Assembly (NCBI GenBank): GCA_964508225.1
Contig: CAZDRX010000001.1
Span: 1-64,000, forward strand
Length of the DNA stretch: 64,000 nt
Reading direction: 5' to 3'
Source: CAZDRX01 sp964508225
Lineage (GTDB): Bacteria > Patescibacteriota > Gracilibacteria > Peribacterales > Peribacteraceae
In this document: one piece after another, positions 7,046 to 15,387 of the stretch
How positions within the stretch are numbered: position 1 is the stretch's first letter
Layout of the letters: each line of letters starts with the position of its first letter
The notes under the pieces: model-generated
Seen by the model: the letters and a program-made list of their open reading frames with translations, nothing else
Databases searched by the model: none
Told to the model about the DNA's origin: nothing
Made by a program: the position numbers and the translations under genes

Positions 7046-7777
7046 ATGGTCTATGCTGTGGCTATAGCCAGCTGCAGCATCATCATTCCGGCTCACAACG
7101 AGGAGAAGTACATCGGACCCTGTCTCGAGAGTGTCCTCAAAGCACGTATACCGGAAGTCACCCAGATCATTGTCGTCGACAATGCCTCGACCGACCGGAC
7201 ATCCGACGTCGCGCGCACCTATGAGGGGGTGACCGTGATACGGGAGGAGCGGAAAGGAACGTCTCCCGCACGTGAATGCGGGTTCCGCGAAGCGGAAGGA
7301 GAGCTCCTCGTCTTCATCGATGCGGACTCGCGGCTCCCTCAGGGATGGATCGAGCGCGCAGGAGCGTGGTTCACGGATGAGCGAACGGTGTGCGTGAGCG
7401 GGCCGTACCTCTGCTACGACGCATCGTGGATCTGGAATATGGTCACCCTCGCATACTGGTGGATCTTCGCCGTACCGGCCTCCCTCTTCACGCGCACGGT
7501 GGCGGTGGGCGGCAGCATGATGATCCGGCGATCAGCACTCGAAGCTGCGGGAGGATTCGACACCACCGTCACGTTCTACGGTGACGACACGAGCATCGCG
7601 AAGCGCCTGAGCCGGGTCGGTACCGTGCGTTTCGACCCGCTTCTCATTATCCGTTCATCGGCTCGCAGATTCAGGAATCAGGGATTCATCCGTGTGGCGT
7701 GGACGTACGCGTGTAACTTCGCGAGTCAGGCCTTCGTGAGCCGGAGCATCACGAAGCATCATGAAGACGTGCGATGA
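7046..7777 (+). CDS. Family 2 glycosyltransferase
   Basis: A GT-A fold transferase, 243 residues from the ATG at 7046, probably making cell-surface glycan or glycolipid. Motifs: the start of the fold SIIIPAHNEEKYI, nucleotide-binding VVDNASTDRTSD, the metal site FIDADSRLP (DxD-like DAD), and GGSMMIRRSALEAAGGFD with the acceptor-side helix. A hydrophobic stretch near residues 130-150 may associate with the membrane. The ATG at 7046 has a GGAGG six nt upstream, one of the few clear Shine-Dalgarno sequences here. However, a TATGCT box inside the N-terminus ends 6 nt before an in-frame ATA at 7064, which would give the more usual GT2 N-terminus. The start is therefore uncertain. Confidence 0.85.
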   Translation: MVYAVAIASCSIIIPAHNEEKYIGPCLESVLKARIPEVTQIIVVDNASTDRTSDVARTYEGVTVIREERKGTSPARECGFREAEGELLVFIDADSRLPQGWIERAGAWFTDERTVCVSGPYLCYDASWIWNMVTLAYWWIFAVPASLFTRTVAVGGSMMIRRSALEAAGGFDTTVTFYGDDTSIAKRLSRVGTVRFDPLLIIRSSARRFRNQGFIRVAWTYACNFASQAFVSRSITKHHEDVR

Positions 7778-7780
7778 CGT

Positions 7781-9244
7781 TCAGTGCATGAGGAGCGCGC
7801 CGAGACCGAGGAACGCGAAGAACCCGACGCAGTCCGTCATCGTGGTGACGAACACGGTACTCGCAACCGCAGGGTCGATCTTGAGACGCTTCAGAACGAA
7901 CGGAATGAGTGCACCGAAGAAACCGGCCACGAAGAGGTTGATGATCATGGCCGATGCAAGGATGACCGCCATGATGCGTGGCGCACCGAATGCCACCACG
8001 AAGACACCGGCCGCCACTCCCGTGATGAGACCGTTCAGCGTGCCTGCGAATGCTTCGCGCATGATGACCTTCCACGCCTTCGCCCAACTGATCTCCCCGA
8101 GCGCGAGACCGCGGACGACCACCGCAAGTGCCTGTGTGGCTGCATTGCCTCCCTGCCCGGCGACGATCGGCATGTACACGGCGAGAATCGCGAACTTGGT
8201 AATCGTCTCCTCGAAGAGTGACACGACGAACGACGCGAGAAATGCCGTGAGGAGGTTGATGAGGAGCCAGTTGTAGCGGTTCTTCACTTTGCTGTAGGAG
8301 CTGTCGAGCGCGTGCTCCTCCATATCGACACCCGCGAAGCGGTAGATGTCCTCGGTCGCCTCGGCCTGAGCGACCTTCATGAGATCGCGCAGGTGGATAA
8401 TGCCGAGAACCTGTTCATTCTCGTCAGCCACACACAGAACATCCGAACGCATGCGCGACATGACCTGCATCACTTTCTCGCGGTCCATCTTATGTGACAC
8501 GACCGGAAGCAGAACGGTCTGGTCCTGTACCGTGGTGTTCTGCGGCGGGAACAGAAGCACACGCTCGGGGATGAACCCGAGGATGCGACCCGCTTCGTCC
8601 GTGACGAGCACGGTCGGCATGTCCCGCTTGCCGTCCACGTGCGCGCGCACCTTCTCGATCACTTCGCTGAAAGTGAAAGAAGGACGGACGAGGATGAAGT
8701 TGAGATCCATGAGACCACCGGCCGTTTCGGAGCCGAATTTGAGGAGCTTCTCGATTTTGCGGCGCTTCTCCTCGCGCATGCCCATGAGGATCGTGGCGCG
8801 TCGTGACTGCGAGAGATACTGCAGGATGTCGGTCGCGTCATCCTCGGCATTGAAGTGGAGGAACCGTGCAACCACGGCATCGGAAAGCCGCGGGAAGATC
8901 CTCCGCTTGCTGTCTTCGTTCAGAACAAGTGCCACTTCCGACTGCTTTTCAGGCGGAAGAAGAGCGAACGTTTTGCGCTTGCCGCTCATGAGACCATCGA
9001 TCACCTGTGCGATGATGTGGAAATCCTGATGCGACAAAAGCTGCTGGAGTTCGCGATCCTGCTTTTTTCCAAGCAACGCGTCTGCCTTTGCGAGAAGCTT
9101 TTCCTTCATGAAGTGCGACGGAAGGTCGCCCAAGGTATACGCCTCCGTTTTGAAAAATGGAAGCTGAAGCACAGGCTCCGAGCGAAAGTCGCGAAAAGTG
9201 CCGGGACGATTCCATCGCTCCAGAAGCCGCTCAGTCACAGACAT
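7781..9244 (-). CDS. mgtE: Magnesium transporter MgtE
   Basis: The 487-residue protein has the MgtE layout: an N-terminal superhelical domain (residues ~30-160), two CBS domains (~165-290; segments such as TVLVTDEAGRILGFIPE and LCVADENEQVLGIIHL), a connecting helix, and five membrane helices containing the signature GQGGNAATQALAVVVRGLALG. MgtE imports Mg2+ and closes when its cytosolic domain is loaded with Mg2+. The ATG at 9244 is chosen; a GTG at 9292 is in frame but adds a basic segment unlike the family. The gene is convergent with the glycosyltransferase (3-nt gap) and divergent from the transglutaminase-like gene, whose promoter it overlaps. Confidence 0.92.
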   Translation of the reverse strand: MSVTERLLERWNRPGTFRDFRSEPVLQLPFFKTEAYTLGDLPSHFMKEKLLAKADALLGKKQDRELQQLLSHQDFHIIAQVIDGLMSGKRKTFALLPPEKQSEVALVLNEDSKRRIFPRLSDAVVARFLHFNAEDDATDILQYLSQSRRATILMGMREEKRRKIEKLLKFGSETAGGLMDLNFILVRPSFTFSEVIEKVRAHVDGKRDMPTVLVTDEAGRILGFIPERVLLFPPQNTTVQDQTVLLPVVSHKMDREKVMQVMSRMRSDVLCVADENEQVLGIIHLRDLMKVAQAEATEDIYRFAGVDMEEHALDSSYSKVKNRYNWLLINLLTAFLASFVVSLFEETITKFAILAVYMPIVAGQGGNAATQALAVVVRGLALGEISWAKAWKVIMREAFAGTLNGLITGVAAGVFVVAFGAPRIMAVILASAMIINLFVAGFFGALIPFVLKRLKIDPAVASTVFVTTMTDCVGFFAFLGLGALLMH

Positions 9245-9256
9245 GCCGGAAGACGC

Positions 9257-9286
9257 TTGAAAGGAGAGATGACATCTGCGTACGAT
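9257..9286 (+). promoter_or_regulatory. Promoter TTGAAA-18-TACGAT
   Basis: The -35 TTGAAA (9257-9262) and -10 TACGAT (9281-9286) are 18 nt apart. The -10 ends 9 nt before ATG 9296, so it supports that start for the transglutaminase-like gene. Confidence 0.55.
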
Positions 9287-9295
9287 TCGCACTTG

Positions 9296-10684
9296 ATGAG
9301 GATCGAGACGCCGTACGGCAGATCGACACCCACACGGACTCCGCCGCGAGACTCACCGATGCTCCGGTCGCTCCGGACAATTTCTCTGGCTGCAATGGTG
9401 GCGATCACAGGAGCCGAAAACAGAGCCTCCGCGGAAGAACCTGCAACGCCTGTCACCGCCGAACGCACTGAGCAGGAAACGAGGGAGCAGGAGCTTGCGA
9501 GACTCCTCCCGGAACTCAATGAGGTCTGGGGGAAACAAAGCGCGGAACTCACGGCAAGAAACGCCGCGCTGAAAGTGCGTTTCGATGCCCTGAAAGCATC
9601 TCTGGAAGGGAAAGGCATGTCACCGTCGTTCCAGACGCTCAGCAAGGAATGGAATGCCATCGTCGTGGAATTCAGAGGACATGACGACGTCGCGCAGACG
9701 GATCTCTCGGTCTACTACGGAATCCAGAAAAAACAGGAGGCGCTCCTCATCCGATGGGAGACGTGGGATCGGCTGAAGATCGCGGGCGCGGAAACCGATC
9801 CGGAATTCCATACGAGGTACGGCGCGGTGACCGCGAAGCGCGCGACTCTCGAGTACCGTCACGCCCAGCTTCTCATGACGAACGCGGAAGGCCGCATGAT
9901 CGGCATGTATCCGTACGAGAAGAAGCGTAATCCCGCACTGACGCCTGACGGCTACCTCCACCTCCTCGCGAAACAACTGAAAACTCCCGAGGATCTTGCG
10001 ATGTTCCAGCGGTACTTCATGAAGTACGAATACGACTCACCGGAAGTGGACAGGCTGAAGAAGGGTTCGGATGCACAGTACGGCGAATACTGGCAGACGC
10101 CGGAGGAAACGATGTCACGCGTGGAGGGGAACCGCATGCTCGGCGATTGCGAGGATCAGGCTTTTTTCCTGCAATCCGTGGTGAAGTGCTGGGGCAAGAA
10201 AGTCGTAGCACTCGAGATGCCGCATCACATCACATGCGTCTGGGTGGACAAGAACGAAGACGGGAGCTTCACCGGCTGGGATATCGGCAATCACGGACTC
10301 AGCTGCAACGGACGGCGCTACGGCCTCACCACGGGCGGCATCCAGATCTGCGCGCGATACTGCACTCATCCGAAAGCAAAGGAAGGATTCCCGTCACCTC
10401 TTGAAGCGCTGCAGTCGACACTCTGGAAGTACCGTGAAAATCCGAGCCTCGGGCCGAAGCTCAAGGATTGGAGCATCGATGCAGGAATCACCATCTCGAT
10501 GCCTCCGGTGTATCAGCCTGACCCAAGCGGACAAGTCGTACGGACACACGTGAAGTGGTACCTCACTCCTGACCGATTCGCCGAGTACCTCGTGAATGCG
10601 CCTCCGGAGAGCGCTCCGCCGCCACCGGACGACGAAGCCGCTCCTACTTCTTCGGCTTCGGTGCAGGGAGCTCCGATGCCGTGA
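9296..10684 (+). CDS. Secreted transglutaminase-like cysteine-peptidase-fold protein
   Basis: About 462 residues. The N-terminus has a signal-peptide-like stretch (LRTISLAAMVAITGAENRASA) preceded by 20 polar residues if ATG 9296 is used, or almost none if ATG 9359 is used. The promoter favours 9296. Residues ~60-260 are helical and charged. The C-terminal part has a transglutaminase-like triad: Cys in LGDCEDQAFFLQS, His in MPHHITCVW and Asp in GWDIGNHG, in the correct order and spacing. Such secreted enzymes cleave or crosslink peptide or isopeptide bonds, or modify cell wall. The end is Pro-rich. It overlaps the convergent TfoX-like gene by 41 bp. Substrate unknown. Confidence 0.72.
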   Translation: MRIETPYGRSTPTRTPPRDSPMLRSLRTISLAAMVAITGAENRASAEEPATPVTAERTEQETREQELARLLPELNEVWGKQSAELTARNAALKVRFDALKASLEGKGMSPSFQTLSKEWNAIVVEFRGHDDVAQTDLSVYYGIQKKQEALLIRWETWDRLKIAGAETDPEFHTRYGAVTAKRATLEYRHAQLLMTNAEGRMIGMYPYEKKRNPALTPDGYLHLLAKQLKTPEDLAMFQRYFMKYEYDSPEVDRLKKGSDAQYGEYWQTPEETMSRVEGNRMLGDCEDQAFFLQSVVKCWGKKVVALEMPHHITCVWVDKNEDGSFTGWDIGNHGLSCNGRRYGLTTGGIQICARYCTHPKAKEGFPSPLEALQSTLWKYRENPSLGPKLKDWSIDAGITISMPPVYQPDPSGQVVRTHVKWYLTPDRFAEYLVNAPPESAPPPPDDEAAPTSSASVQGAPMP

Positions 10685-10964
10685 TGCTGATGATCGAAGC
10701 GAGCCAATCGGAGTCCTCCCAACGGTCCTCCTCGATCACGAAGAACGGTTTCGAACCCGGATACGGCGGTGCCTCCTCGGGGTTCCCGAGAAACTCTCTC
10801 CCCTTCCCGGTGGGCTTCACGAACAACCGGTCATCACAGACGAGTGCAACCACTTTGTCATCACAGTAGATGGCGTATTCCCCGAACATCTTGCGGCTCC
10901 GGATCCTGCCTGCAGAGGCCATCTGACCCGTCAGAAAGTCTGTTGTGGACTGTTTTGTGGCCAT
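10644..10964 (-). CDS. TfoX/Sxy N-terminal-domain protein
   Basis: The 106-residue protein consists only of the TfoX N-terminal domain: RSRKMFGEYAIYCDDKVVALVCDDRLFVK and the closing helices around SDWLASIISIT. Full-length TfoX/Sxy, with an extra C-terminal domain, activates competence genes in gamma-proteobacteria; stand-alone N-domains are widespread and of unknown role. The C-terminus ends in a basic PAPKPKK tail. The -10 box TAGGAT with an upstream TGC (extended) ends 6 nt before the ATG, implying a leaderless mRNA. The 3' ends of this gene and the transglutaminase-like gene overlap by 41 bp. Confidence 0.82.
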   Translation of the reverse strand: MATKQSTTDFLTGQMASAGRIRSRKMFGEYAIYCDDKVVALVCDDRLFVKPTGKGREFLGNPEEAPPYPGSKPFFVIEEDRWEDSDWLASIISITASELPAPKPKK

Positions 10965-11030
10965 GGACCCATCCTAGCACTCCTTGCACTCGGATCACGC
11001 CTTGTGTAGCATCCCAGAGCTCTTTTTTCC

Positions 11031-11104
11031 GCGGGTATCGTACAATGGTAGTACGGCGCCTTGCCATGGCGCAGACAGGGGTTCGATTCCCCTTACCCGC
11101 TCCA
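11031..11104 (+). tRNA. tRNA-Gly (anticodon GCC)
   Basis: The acceptor stem GCGGGTA pairs with TACCCGC. The D-arm GTAC/GTAC, anticodon loop TTGCCAT (GCC), T-loop TTCGATT, discriminator T and an encoded CCA (11102-11104) are all present. Confidence 0.95.
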
Positions 11105-11149
11105 CAAAAACAATCCGCGAACATCAACGCATGCGTACAGAAGTTCCCG

Positions 11150-12337
11150 CTACCTTCTCCGTAGTCGATCCGACAAATCTTTGGGGATTCTGCATGCCTG
11201 TACAGAAATCTCCGTTACTTTGCCAAAGCCGCAGTTGTGCGGAGCCGGATCTTCCCGCACATTATTTTCGAGTGACACGACCGGAAAGTCCGCATGCCAG
11301 TGTGCGCTATCGCATCCGCCGGCATGCTCCCCCGTGCGGAACTGCTCCGCAGGGTAGTGATCGCGGTCAATGATAAGGCAATTGCCATCCACGAATCCCG
11401 CATCCGTACCGCTGGAGGAGGATGACGACGAAGACGAACTGCTGCCGACAACGCATTCCACAGATTGCCCGATGTCGAGATCGATCTTAAAGGCGCGCGT
11501 CGGGTAACGACGCGGTTCTTCTCCTGTGGGCTCCGTAAATTCTCCATCGGCATAGCCATAGTTTTGTCTTGTGAGGTATCCCCGATACTCAAGATCGAAC
11601 TGCTGGTGAACGTAGGCTTCGCCCCCTTGCATACACGTGAAAATACGAGTGAACCTGAGCGTCGTTGCCTGCATGAATGTCCGCTCTGGAGAGTCCCTGA
11701 AGAGCGGCGGGCGAAGATGCGTGTTTCCCTGATGCCCCGTCTCACCGGAGACGAAGGGTTTCTTATCGAGAAGATTCACGAACACCTTGCTCGGTGGCCT
11801 CGTTGTGAGATCACCGTACGAGATGAACTTTTCCTGATCCGGACGCTCCAACGAAACAGTCACCGTCACGTCCCCTCCGATCGCCTGCTTCTCCGGAACA
11901 ATGTCCATGGTTGTCTTGTAACTGATAGAGCCGATGCCGTGATGGACGCTGCTGAAGTGTGTGACAGGCACGGTAATGGTCGTCTGATTCTTCGTGAGAT
12001 CGACGAAGACGCTCGTATCCACAATTTCCAGCTCCTCTCCCGCCTTGCTGGCATGCACGAGAGGCATCGGAATCCGGGCTTCATGCAGGGTGATGGTGAG
12101 GGTTCCGGGTTTTTTCAGGACGAGCCCGTCCGGCTCCAATTGATATTCAACACTGTCGCTCGTTTGCTTCCGCGTAATTTTTACCGACGAAGGATCAACG
12201 CCCTCCGGAAGAGACTCCTCCTCGAGTGTCAGCACCACATCCCCACTGGAACCAGTAATGGTTAATTGCTGCGCTGGTGAGCAGCCGTACAGTACCGGGG
12301 CGCAAAGGACGGTTGCCAGCAAGATTCCTTTTTTCAT
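11150..12337 (-). CDS. Predicted lipoprotein of unknown function with serine linker
   Basis: A 395-residue protein with a lipoprotein signal: MKKGILLATVLCAPVLYGC, lipobox VLYGC. Residues ~25-190 are rich in beta-strand pattern (Thr/Val alternation), as in extracellular Ig-like or adhesin folds. A central region with several aromatic residues is followed by a ten-serine run (about residue 305) linking to a ~75-residue C-terminal part with four cysteines (GNCLIIDRDHYPAEQF, GGCDSAHWHADF, HNCGFG, QACRIP), probably two disulfides. Family not recognised. The -10 box TACACT (TGC extended) ends 8 nt before this ATG and excludes the upstream in-frame ATG. It lies convergent with tRNA-Gly. Confidence 0.65.
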   Translation of the reverse strand: MKKGILLATVLCAPVLYGCSPAQQLTITGSSGDVVLTLEEESLPEGVDPSSVKITRKQTSDSVEYQLEPDGLVLKKPGTLTITLHEARIPMPLVHASKAGEELEIVDTSVFVDLTKNQTTITVPVTHFSSVHHGIGSISYKTTMDIVPEKQAIGGDVTVTVSLERPDQEKFISYGDLTTRPPSKVFVNLLDKKPFVSGETGHQGNTHLRPPLFRDSPERTFMQATTLRFTRIFTCMQGGEAYVHQQFDLEYRGYLTRQNYGYADGEFTEPTGEEPRRYPTRAFKIDLDIGQSVECVVGSSSSSSSSSSSGTDAGFVDGNCLIIDRDHYPAEQFRTGEHAGGCDSAHWHADFPVVSLENNVREDPAPHNCGFGKVTEISVQACRIPKDLSDRLRRR

Positions 12338-12345
12338 TGGAAAGA

Positions 12346-12351
12346 AGTGTA
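12346..12351 (-). promoter_or_regulatory. Extended -10 of the lipoprotein gene
   Basis: TGCTACACT on the minus strand (hexamer 12346-12351) ends 8 nt before the ATG. The same hexamer is used for rbfA, fmt and several other genes here. Confidence 0.55.
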
Positions 12352-12396
12352 GCAGAAACAAGTACAGGAAAGTCCACACTGGTTCCGGATACGCTT

Positions 12397-12405
12397 TGGT
12401 ATACT
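12397..12405 (+). promoter_or_regulatory. Extended -10 of the small membrane-protein gene
   Basis: TGGTATACT (hexamer 12400-12405) ends 7 nt before ATG 12413. The expected start site coincides with the start codon. Confidence 0.6.
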
Positions 12406-12412
12406 CACGGTC

Positions 12413-12592
12413 ATGAGAATGCTCGTGATGCTCGTCATCGGTCTCGCCGTCGCAGGCACCGTCGCGTTCTTCTTCCTGCAGCAGCAGGAGAATGTACAGG
12501 TGGAGGTGCAGGAATCGCAGAATGCAGCCCAGAAAGCCGCCGATGCCTACAAAAAGAATCAGGCGGACATGATGAAGAAGCTGGAGCAGTAA
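12413..12592 (+). CDS. Small single-pass membrane protein (59 aa)
   Basis: Starts MRMLVMLVIGLAVAGTVAFF, one membrane helix at residues 3-21, followed by a cytosolic or periplasmic amphipathic coiled-coil-like tail rich in Gln, Ala and Lys, ending in MMKKLEQ. No family is recognised. Evidence for expression is the extended -10 TGGTATACT exactly positioned for a leaderless start. The reading frame ends with TAA and is followed by the convergent ABC-F gene after 9 nt. The shape resembles small accessory subunits or membrane-anchored regulators, but nothing in the sequence says which. Confidence 0.6.
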   Translation: MRMLVMLVIGLAVAGTVAFFFLQQQENVQVEVQESQNAAQKAADAYKKNQADMMKKLEQ

Positions 12593-12601
12593 TCCCCTCC
12601 T

Positions 12602-14053
12602 CTACAGCGACGCGAGATCGAGCTGCTCATCGACGTGCAGCTGGCTCACGAATTCCTGATCATGGCTGATGAGGATGATGCCGCCCGCATATTCATCGAG
12701 CGCCTGCGCGATGATGGGGAGATGACGGAAGTTGATGTGGTTCGTGGGCTCATCGAGGATGAGCAGCACCGGCTTCTGCAACATGAAGCGTGCGAAGCAG
12801 AGAAGCCCCTTCTGACCCTCGGAGAGAGACTCTACTTTGGTCTGCACCTTCTCTCCCGGCAGGAGGAAGCGCGCGGCCGTGCTGTAGATATCCTGCTGCA
12901 CGGGCGGGTCCATCACCTGTGCGAGCACCTCGTACACCGTCTTGTCCTGCGGCAGACCCGAGAAGTCCTGACGGTAGTACCCCACCCTCACGCCGGGCTC
13001 GATCACGACACCCTTCTCTTTCCCGTTCACCATGGATTCGAGGAGCGTGGTCTTGCCGATGCCGTTCGGGCCCTTGATGAGCAGCTTCGTGCGCTTGCGC
13101 ACGGCACGCTCCACCTTCTTCTTCACCGGCTTGCCCTTCTCCATCACGGTGACGGAGGAGATCTTCACGAGGATGCCGGGGAAATCCGTGACACCGATTT
13201 CAAACGACGGGATCGTCTTGTCCTCCTGCCGCACGTCGACCATGTTCTCCTCCGCTTCCTCCACCTGATCGCGCATCTTGCTCGCGAGCGCGCGCATCTT
13301 TCCTCCCTTGTGCGAGAAGAAGTTGATCTTGTCCTTGCGGTCCTGGATGTTCTTCTCGAGACGGGCGTTCTTGGACTTCTCGGCTTCGATCTGCGCCTGA
13401 ATCTCAGCGACGACGTCGAAGTAGTCACCCACGTACTGCTGTGTCGTGTGCGTGAACGCATCGAGGTTGATGACGCCGTGCGTGAAGCAGTTCAGGAACG
13501 CCGAATCATGCGAGATGACAATGCACGTCTTCTCGTACCCGATGAGGAAACTCGTCAGGTGATCGATACCCTGCGTGTCCAGATTGTTCGTCGGCTCATC
13601 GAGAAGGAGAATATCCGGCTCCTGGATAATGGCGTACGCAAGCAGCAAACGAGCCTTCTGACCGCCCGAGAGATCCTTGATCTTGCGGTCGTGTTTCACC
13701 TCGAGGTGCACCACGTCGAGCACGCGCTTGATGTGACGCTCGAGGTCAAATTTCTTCTCGCGGAACGCGGTCGCGAAGAATTCCTCGATCGTGTGTTCGA
13801 GCTGCTTGGCCGGAATCACCTGCTTCGCGATACCGATCGTCGCGCCTTTCTTGATGTGGATCTCGCCCGCCTGCGGCTTCACGTCGCCCGTGATGAGCTT
13901 GAAGATCGTGCTCTTGCCCGCGCCGTTCTGTCCGACGATCGTGAGCTTCGCGTTCTCACGCACGGAGAAGTTCGCTTCCGTGAGGATGGGCTTCTTGTGG
14001 TCATAGCTGAAACTGACCTTATCAAACCGGAGGAGGACGTCACCGTGTTCCAT
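12602..14053 (-). CDS. ABC-F family ATPase
   Basis: A soluble protein of 483 residues with two ABC domains and no membrane segment. First domain: Walker A GQNGAGKST, signature LSGGQ, Walker B DILLLDEPTNNLD. Second: Walker A GPNGIGKTT, a signature variant LSEGQ, Walker B VLLILDEPTNHINF. The charged linker between them (about residues 230-290, EAEKSKNARLEKNIQDRKDK) matches the P-site tRNA-interacting linker of ABC-F proteins. These bind the ribosomal E site and act in translation fidelity, rescue or antibiotic protection. The protein is shorter than EttA (~555 aa). The -10 box TAGAAT ends 8 nt before the ATG. Sub-family (EttA, Uup, YbiT or resistance type) not assigned. Confidence 0.9.
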   Translation of the reverse strand: MEHGDVLLRFDKVSFSYDHKKPILTEANFSVRENAKLTIVGQNGAGKSTIFKLITGDVKPQAGEIHIKKGATIGIAKQVIPAKQLEHTIEEFFATAFREKKFDLERHIKRVLDVVHLEVKHDRKIKDLSGGQKARLLLAYAIIQEPDILLLDEPTNNLDTQGIDHLTSFLIGYEKTCIVISHDSAFLNCFTHGVINLDAFTHTTQQYVGDYFDVVAEIQAQIEAEKSKNARLEKNIQDRKDKINFFSHKGGKMRALASKMRDQVEEAEENMVDVRQEDKTIPSFEIGVTDFPGILVKISSVTVMEKGKPVKKKVERAVRKRTKLLIKGPNGIGKTTLLESMVNGKEKGVVIEPGVRVGYYRQDFSGLPQDKTVYEVLAQVMDPPVQQDIYSTAARFLLPGEKVQTKVESLSEGQKGLLCFARFMLQKPVLLILDEPTNHINFRHLPIIAQALDEYAGGIILISHDQEFVSQLHVDEQLDLASL

Positions 14054-14093
14054 GAGGCGACATTCTAGAGGGATTTCTTCCTGAAGGGTAGTC

Positions 14094-14519
14094 TCAGAGC
14101 TTCGCGATCCTTCCGTGTTCGTCGAGCGTCCAGAACGGATTGAATGCCACTTCCCAGAGATGACCGTCCGGATCCGCGAAATAACCGCTGTAACCGCCCC
14201 AGAAGGTCTTCTCAGGCATCTTGGTAATCCATGCTTTCATCGTCTTCAGCGTGGCGAAGATCTCATCGACCTCCTCCTTGCTCCGCGCATTGTGCGCGAT
14301 GGAGATGCCGCGGAAACCCGAACCGTCGTCTTTCACTCCGGCATCGGCGGCGAGGAGCTCCCGCGACCAGAGTCCGAGGACGACACCGCTTAGGTTGAAG
14401 AAGAGGACACCGTCTTCGATCTTCGAGTCCGTCGTGAATCCGAGTCCGTCACGGTAGAACATGAGCGATCTCTGGAGATCGTGGACACCGAGCGTGACGA
14501 GCGAGAGATTCGGACGCAT
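14094..14519 (-). CDS. VOC-family (glyoxalase-like) protein
   Basis: A 141-residue protein with two beta-alpha-beta-beta-beta modules of the vicinal oxygen chelate fold: SLVTLGVHDLQRSLMFYRD at the start and YSGYFADPDGHLWEVAFNP near residues 110-130. The last carries the usual DPDGHxWE motif with a metal-ligand Glu. Members include glyoxalase I, dioxygenases and resistance proteins; substrate cannot be inferred. A fairly conserved tail (FWTLDEHGRIAKL) suggests the PhnB-like/YaeR group. The -10 box TAGAAT ends 6 nt before the ATG, so the mRNA is probably leaderless. Confidence 0.85.
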   Translation of the reverse strand: MRPNLSLVTLGVHDLQRSLMFYRDGLGFTTDSKIEDGVLFFNLSGVVLGLWSRELLAADAGVKDDGSGFRGISIAHNARSKEEVDEIFATLKTMKAWITKMPEKTFWGGYSGYFADPDGHLWEVAFNPFWTLDEHGRIAKL

Positions 14520-14540
14520 GGAACGATTCTACCTCCAAGT

Positions 14541-15191
14541 CTACGGTTTCAAACGGAACCGCGAGAGATTCATCCGCTGGATACGCTGGAGCACGCCGAA
14601 ATACAGCCCCTTCACGGACCAGTCTGGCTCGGGAAAGAGCGTGACATCGGGGAGCTGGAGCACGCGCTTGAACCGTGCGGACGTCGTCATCACGACGTTA
14701 TCGAGATACGCCTGCAGCATGAGCATTCTGCCGGGGTTCCAGCCCATCTGATCGAGGAACACCCCTTTCTCCAAGAGGAGGCGGGTATCCGCTTCCACGA
14801 TGCCTGAAAATTCTTCACGTACCGCAGGGTGCTCGTCGAGCAGTGCGGGCGTCACCGTCTCATAGTCTCCGAGATCGGGCTGGAGAATGCAGTACGACGT
14901 GTGCCGCGCATCGAGTGCGATGTCCGTGGGGAGCACGTGATCACCGAAGTACTCCTGCGCAGTGTCGAGATCGCTGCGGAGCTTGTCCGTCGACGGCGTG
15001 AGAATTCTTCCGACACTCTGCGAGAGGAGATCGCGCATTGTCTCGAGACGCGGGTACTTGATGACGCGATCCTGACCGTATCCACGCACCACATGCTGCG
15101 CTCCCATACCGCGCTTCGCGCCGACGTCTCCCGGATCGATGTCCGGAAACCGGTCAAGATATCGCTGCTCGAAAGAGGAGAGAGGCTGCAT
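14541..15191 (-). CDS. Hypothetical protein, possible kinase-like fold
   Basis: 216 residues from the ATG at 15191. The family is not firmly recognised. Several short stretches recall a minimal kinase fold: RGYGQDRVIKYPR (glycine-rich strand and a Lys at the end of strand 3), LDQMGWNPGRML (catalytic-loop-like Asp and Asn) and AYLDNVVMTT (a possible metal-binding Asp). This would be similar to the small YrbL or lipopolysaccharide-kinase-like proteins. It is inference from pattern only; a fold prediction would test it. The gene is just downstream of tRNA-Arg on the same strand and upstream of the VOC gene. Confidence 0.5.
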   Translation of the reverse strand: MQPLSSFEQRYLDRFPDIDPGDVGAKRGMGAQHVVRGYGQDRVIKYPRLETMRDLLSQSVGRILTPSTDKLRSDLDTAQEYFGDHVLPTDIALDARHTSYCILQPDLGDYETVTPALLDEHPAVREEFSGIVEADTRLLLEKGVFLDQMGWNPGRMLMLQAYLDNVVMTTSARFKRVLQLPDVTLFPEPDWSVKGLYFGVLQRIQRMNLSRFRLKP

Positions 15192-15257
15192 GAGGCCGGG
15201 CAGTATGGAGATTCTCCGGCCGGAATCAAGCGTCTGGAAAGCGGCTTTGAGATGTAT

Positions 15258-15333
15258 TGGTGCGCTCGGCGGGGGTCGAACCCACAACCTTCTCCTTCGG
15301 AGGGAGACGCTCTATCCATTGAGCTACGAGCGC
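15258..15333 (-). tRNA. tRNA-Arg (anticodon CCG)
   Basis: On the minus strand the acceptor GCGCTCG pairs with CGAGCGC. The D-arm GCTCAATGGATAGAGC, anticodon loop CTCCGAA (CCG), T-loop TTCGACC, discriminator A and an encoded CCA are present. It reads CGG codons. Its 5' end lies exactly 96 nt downstream of a partial tRNA copy. Confidence 0.93.
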
Positions 15334-15387
15334 AGAAATCCGAGGTCATCTGCTGCGATTCTACAAGATCCGAGCTGCCTGATTATC

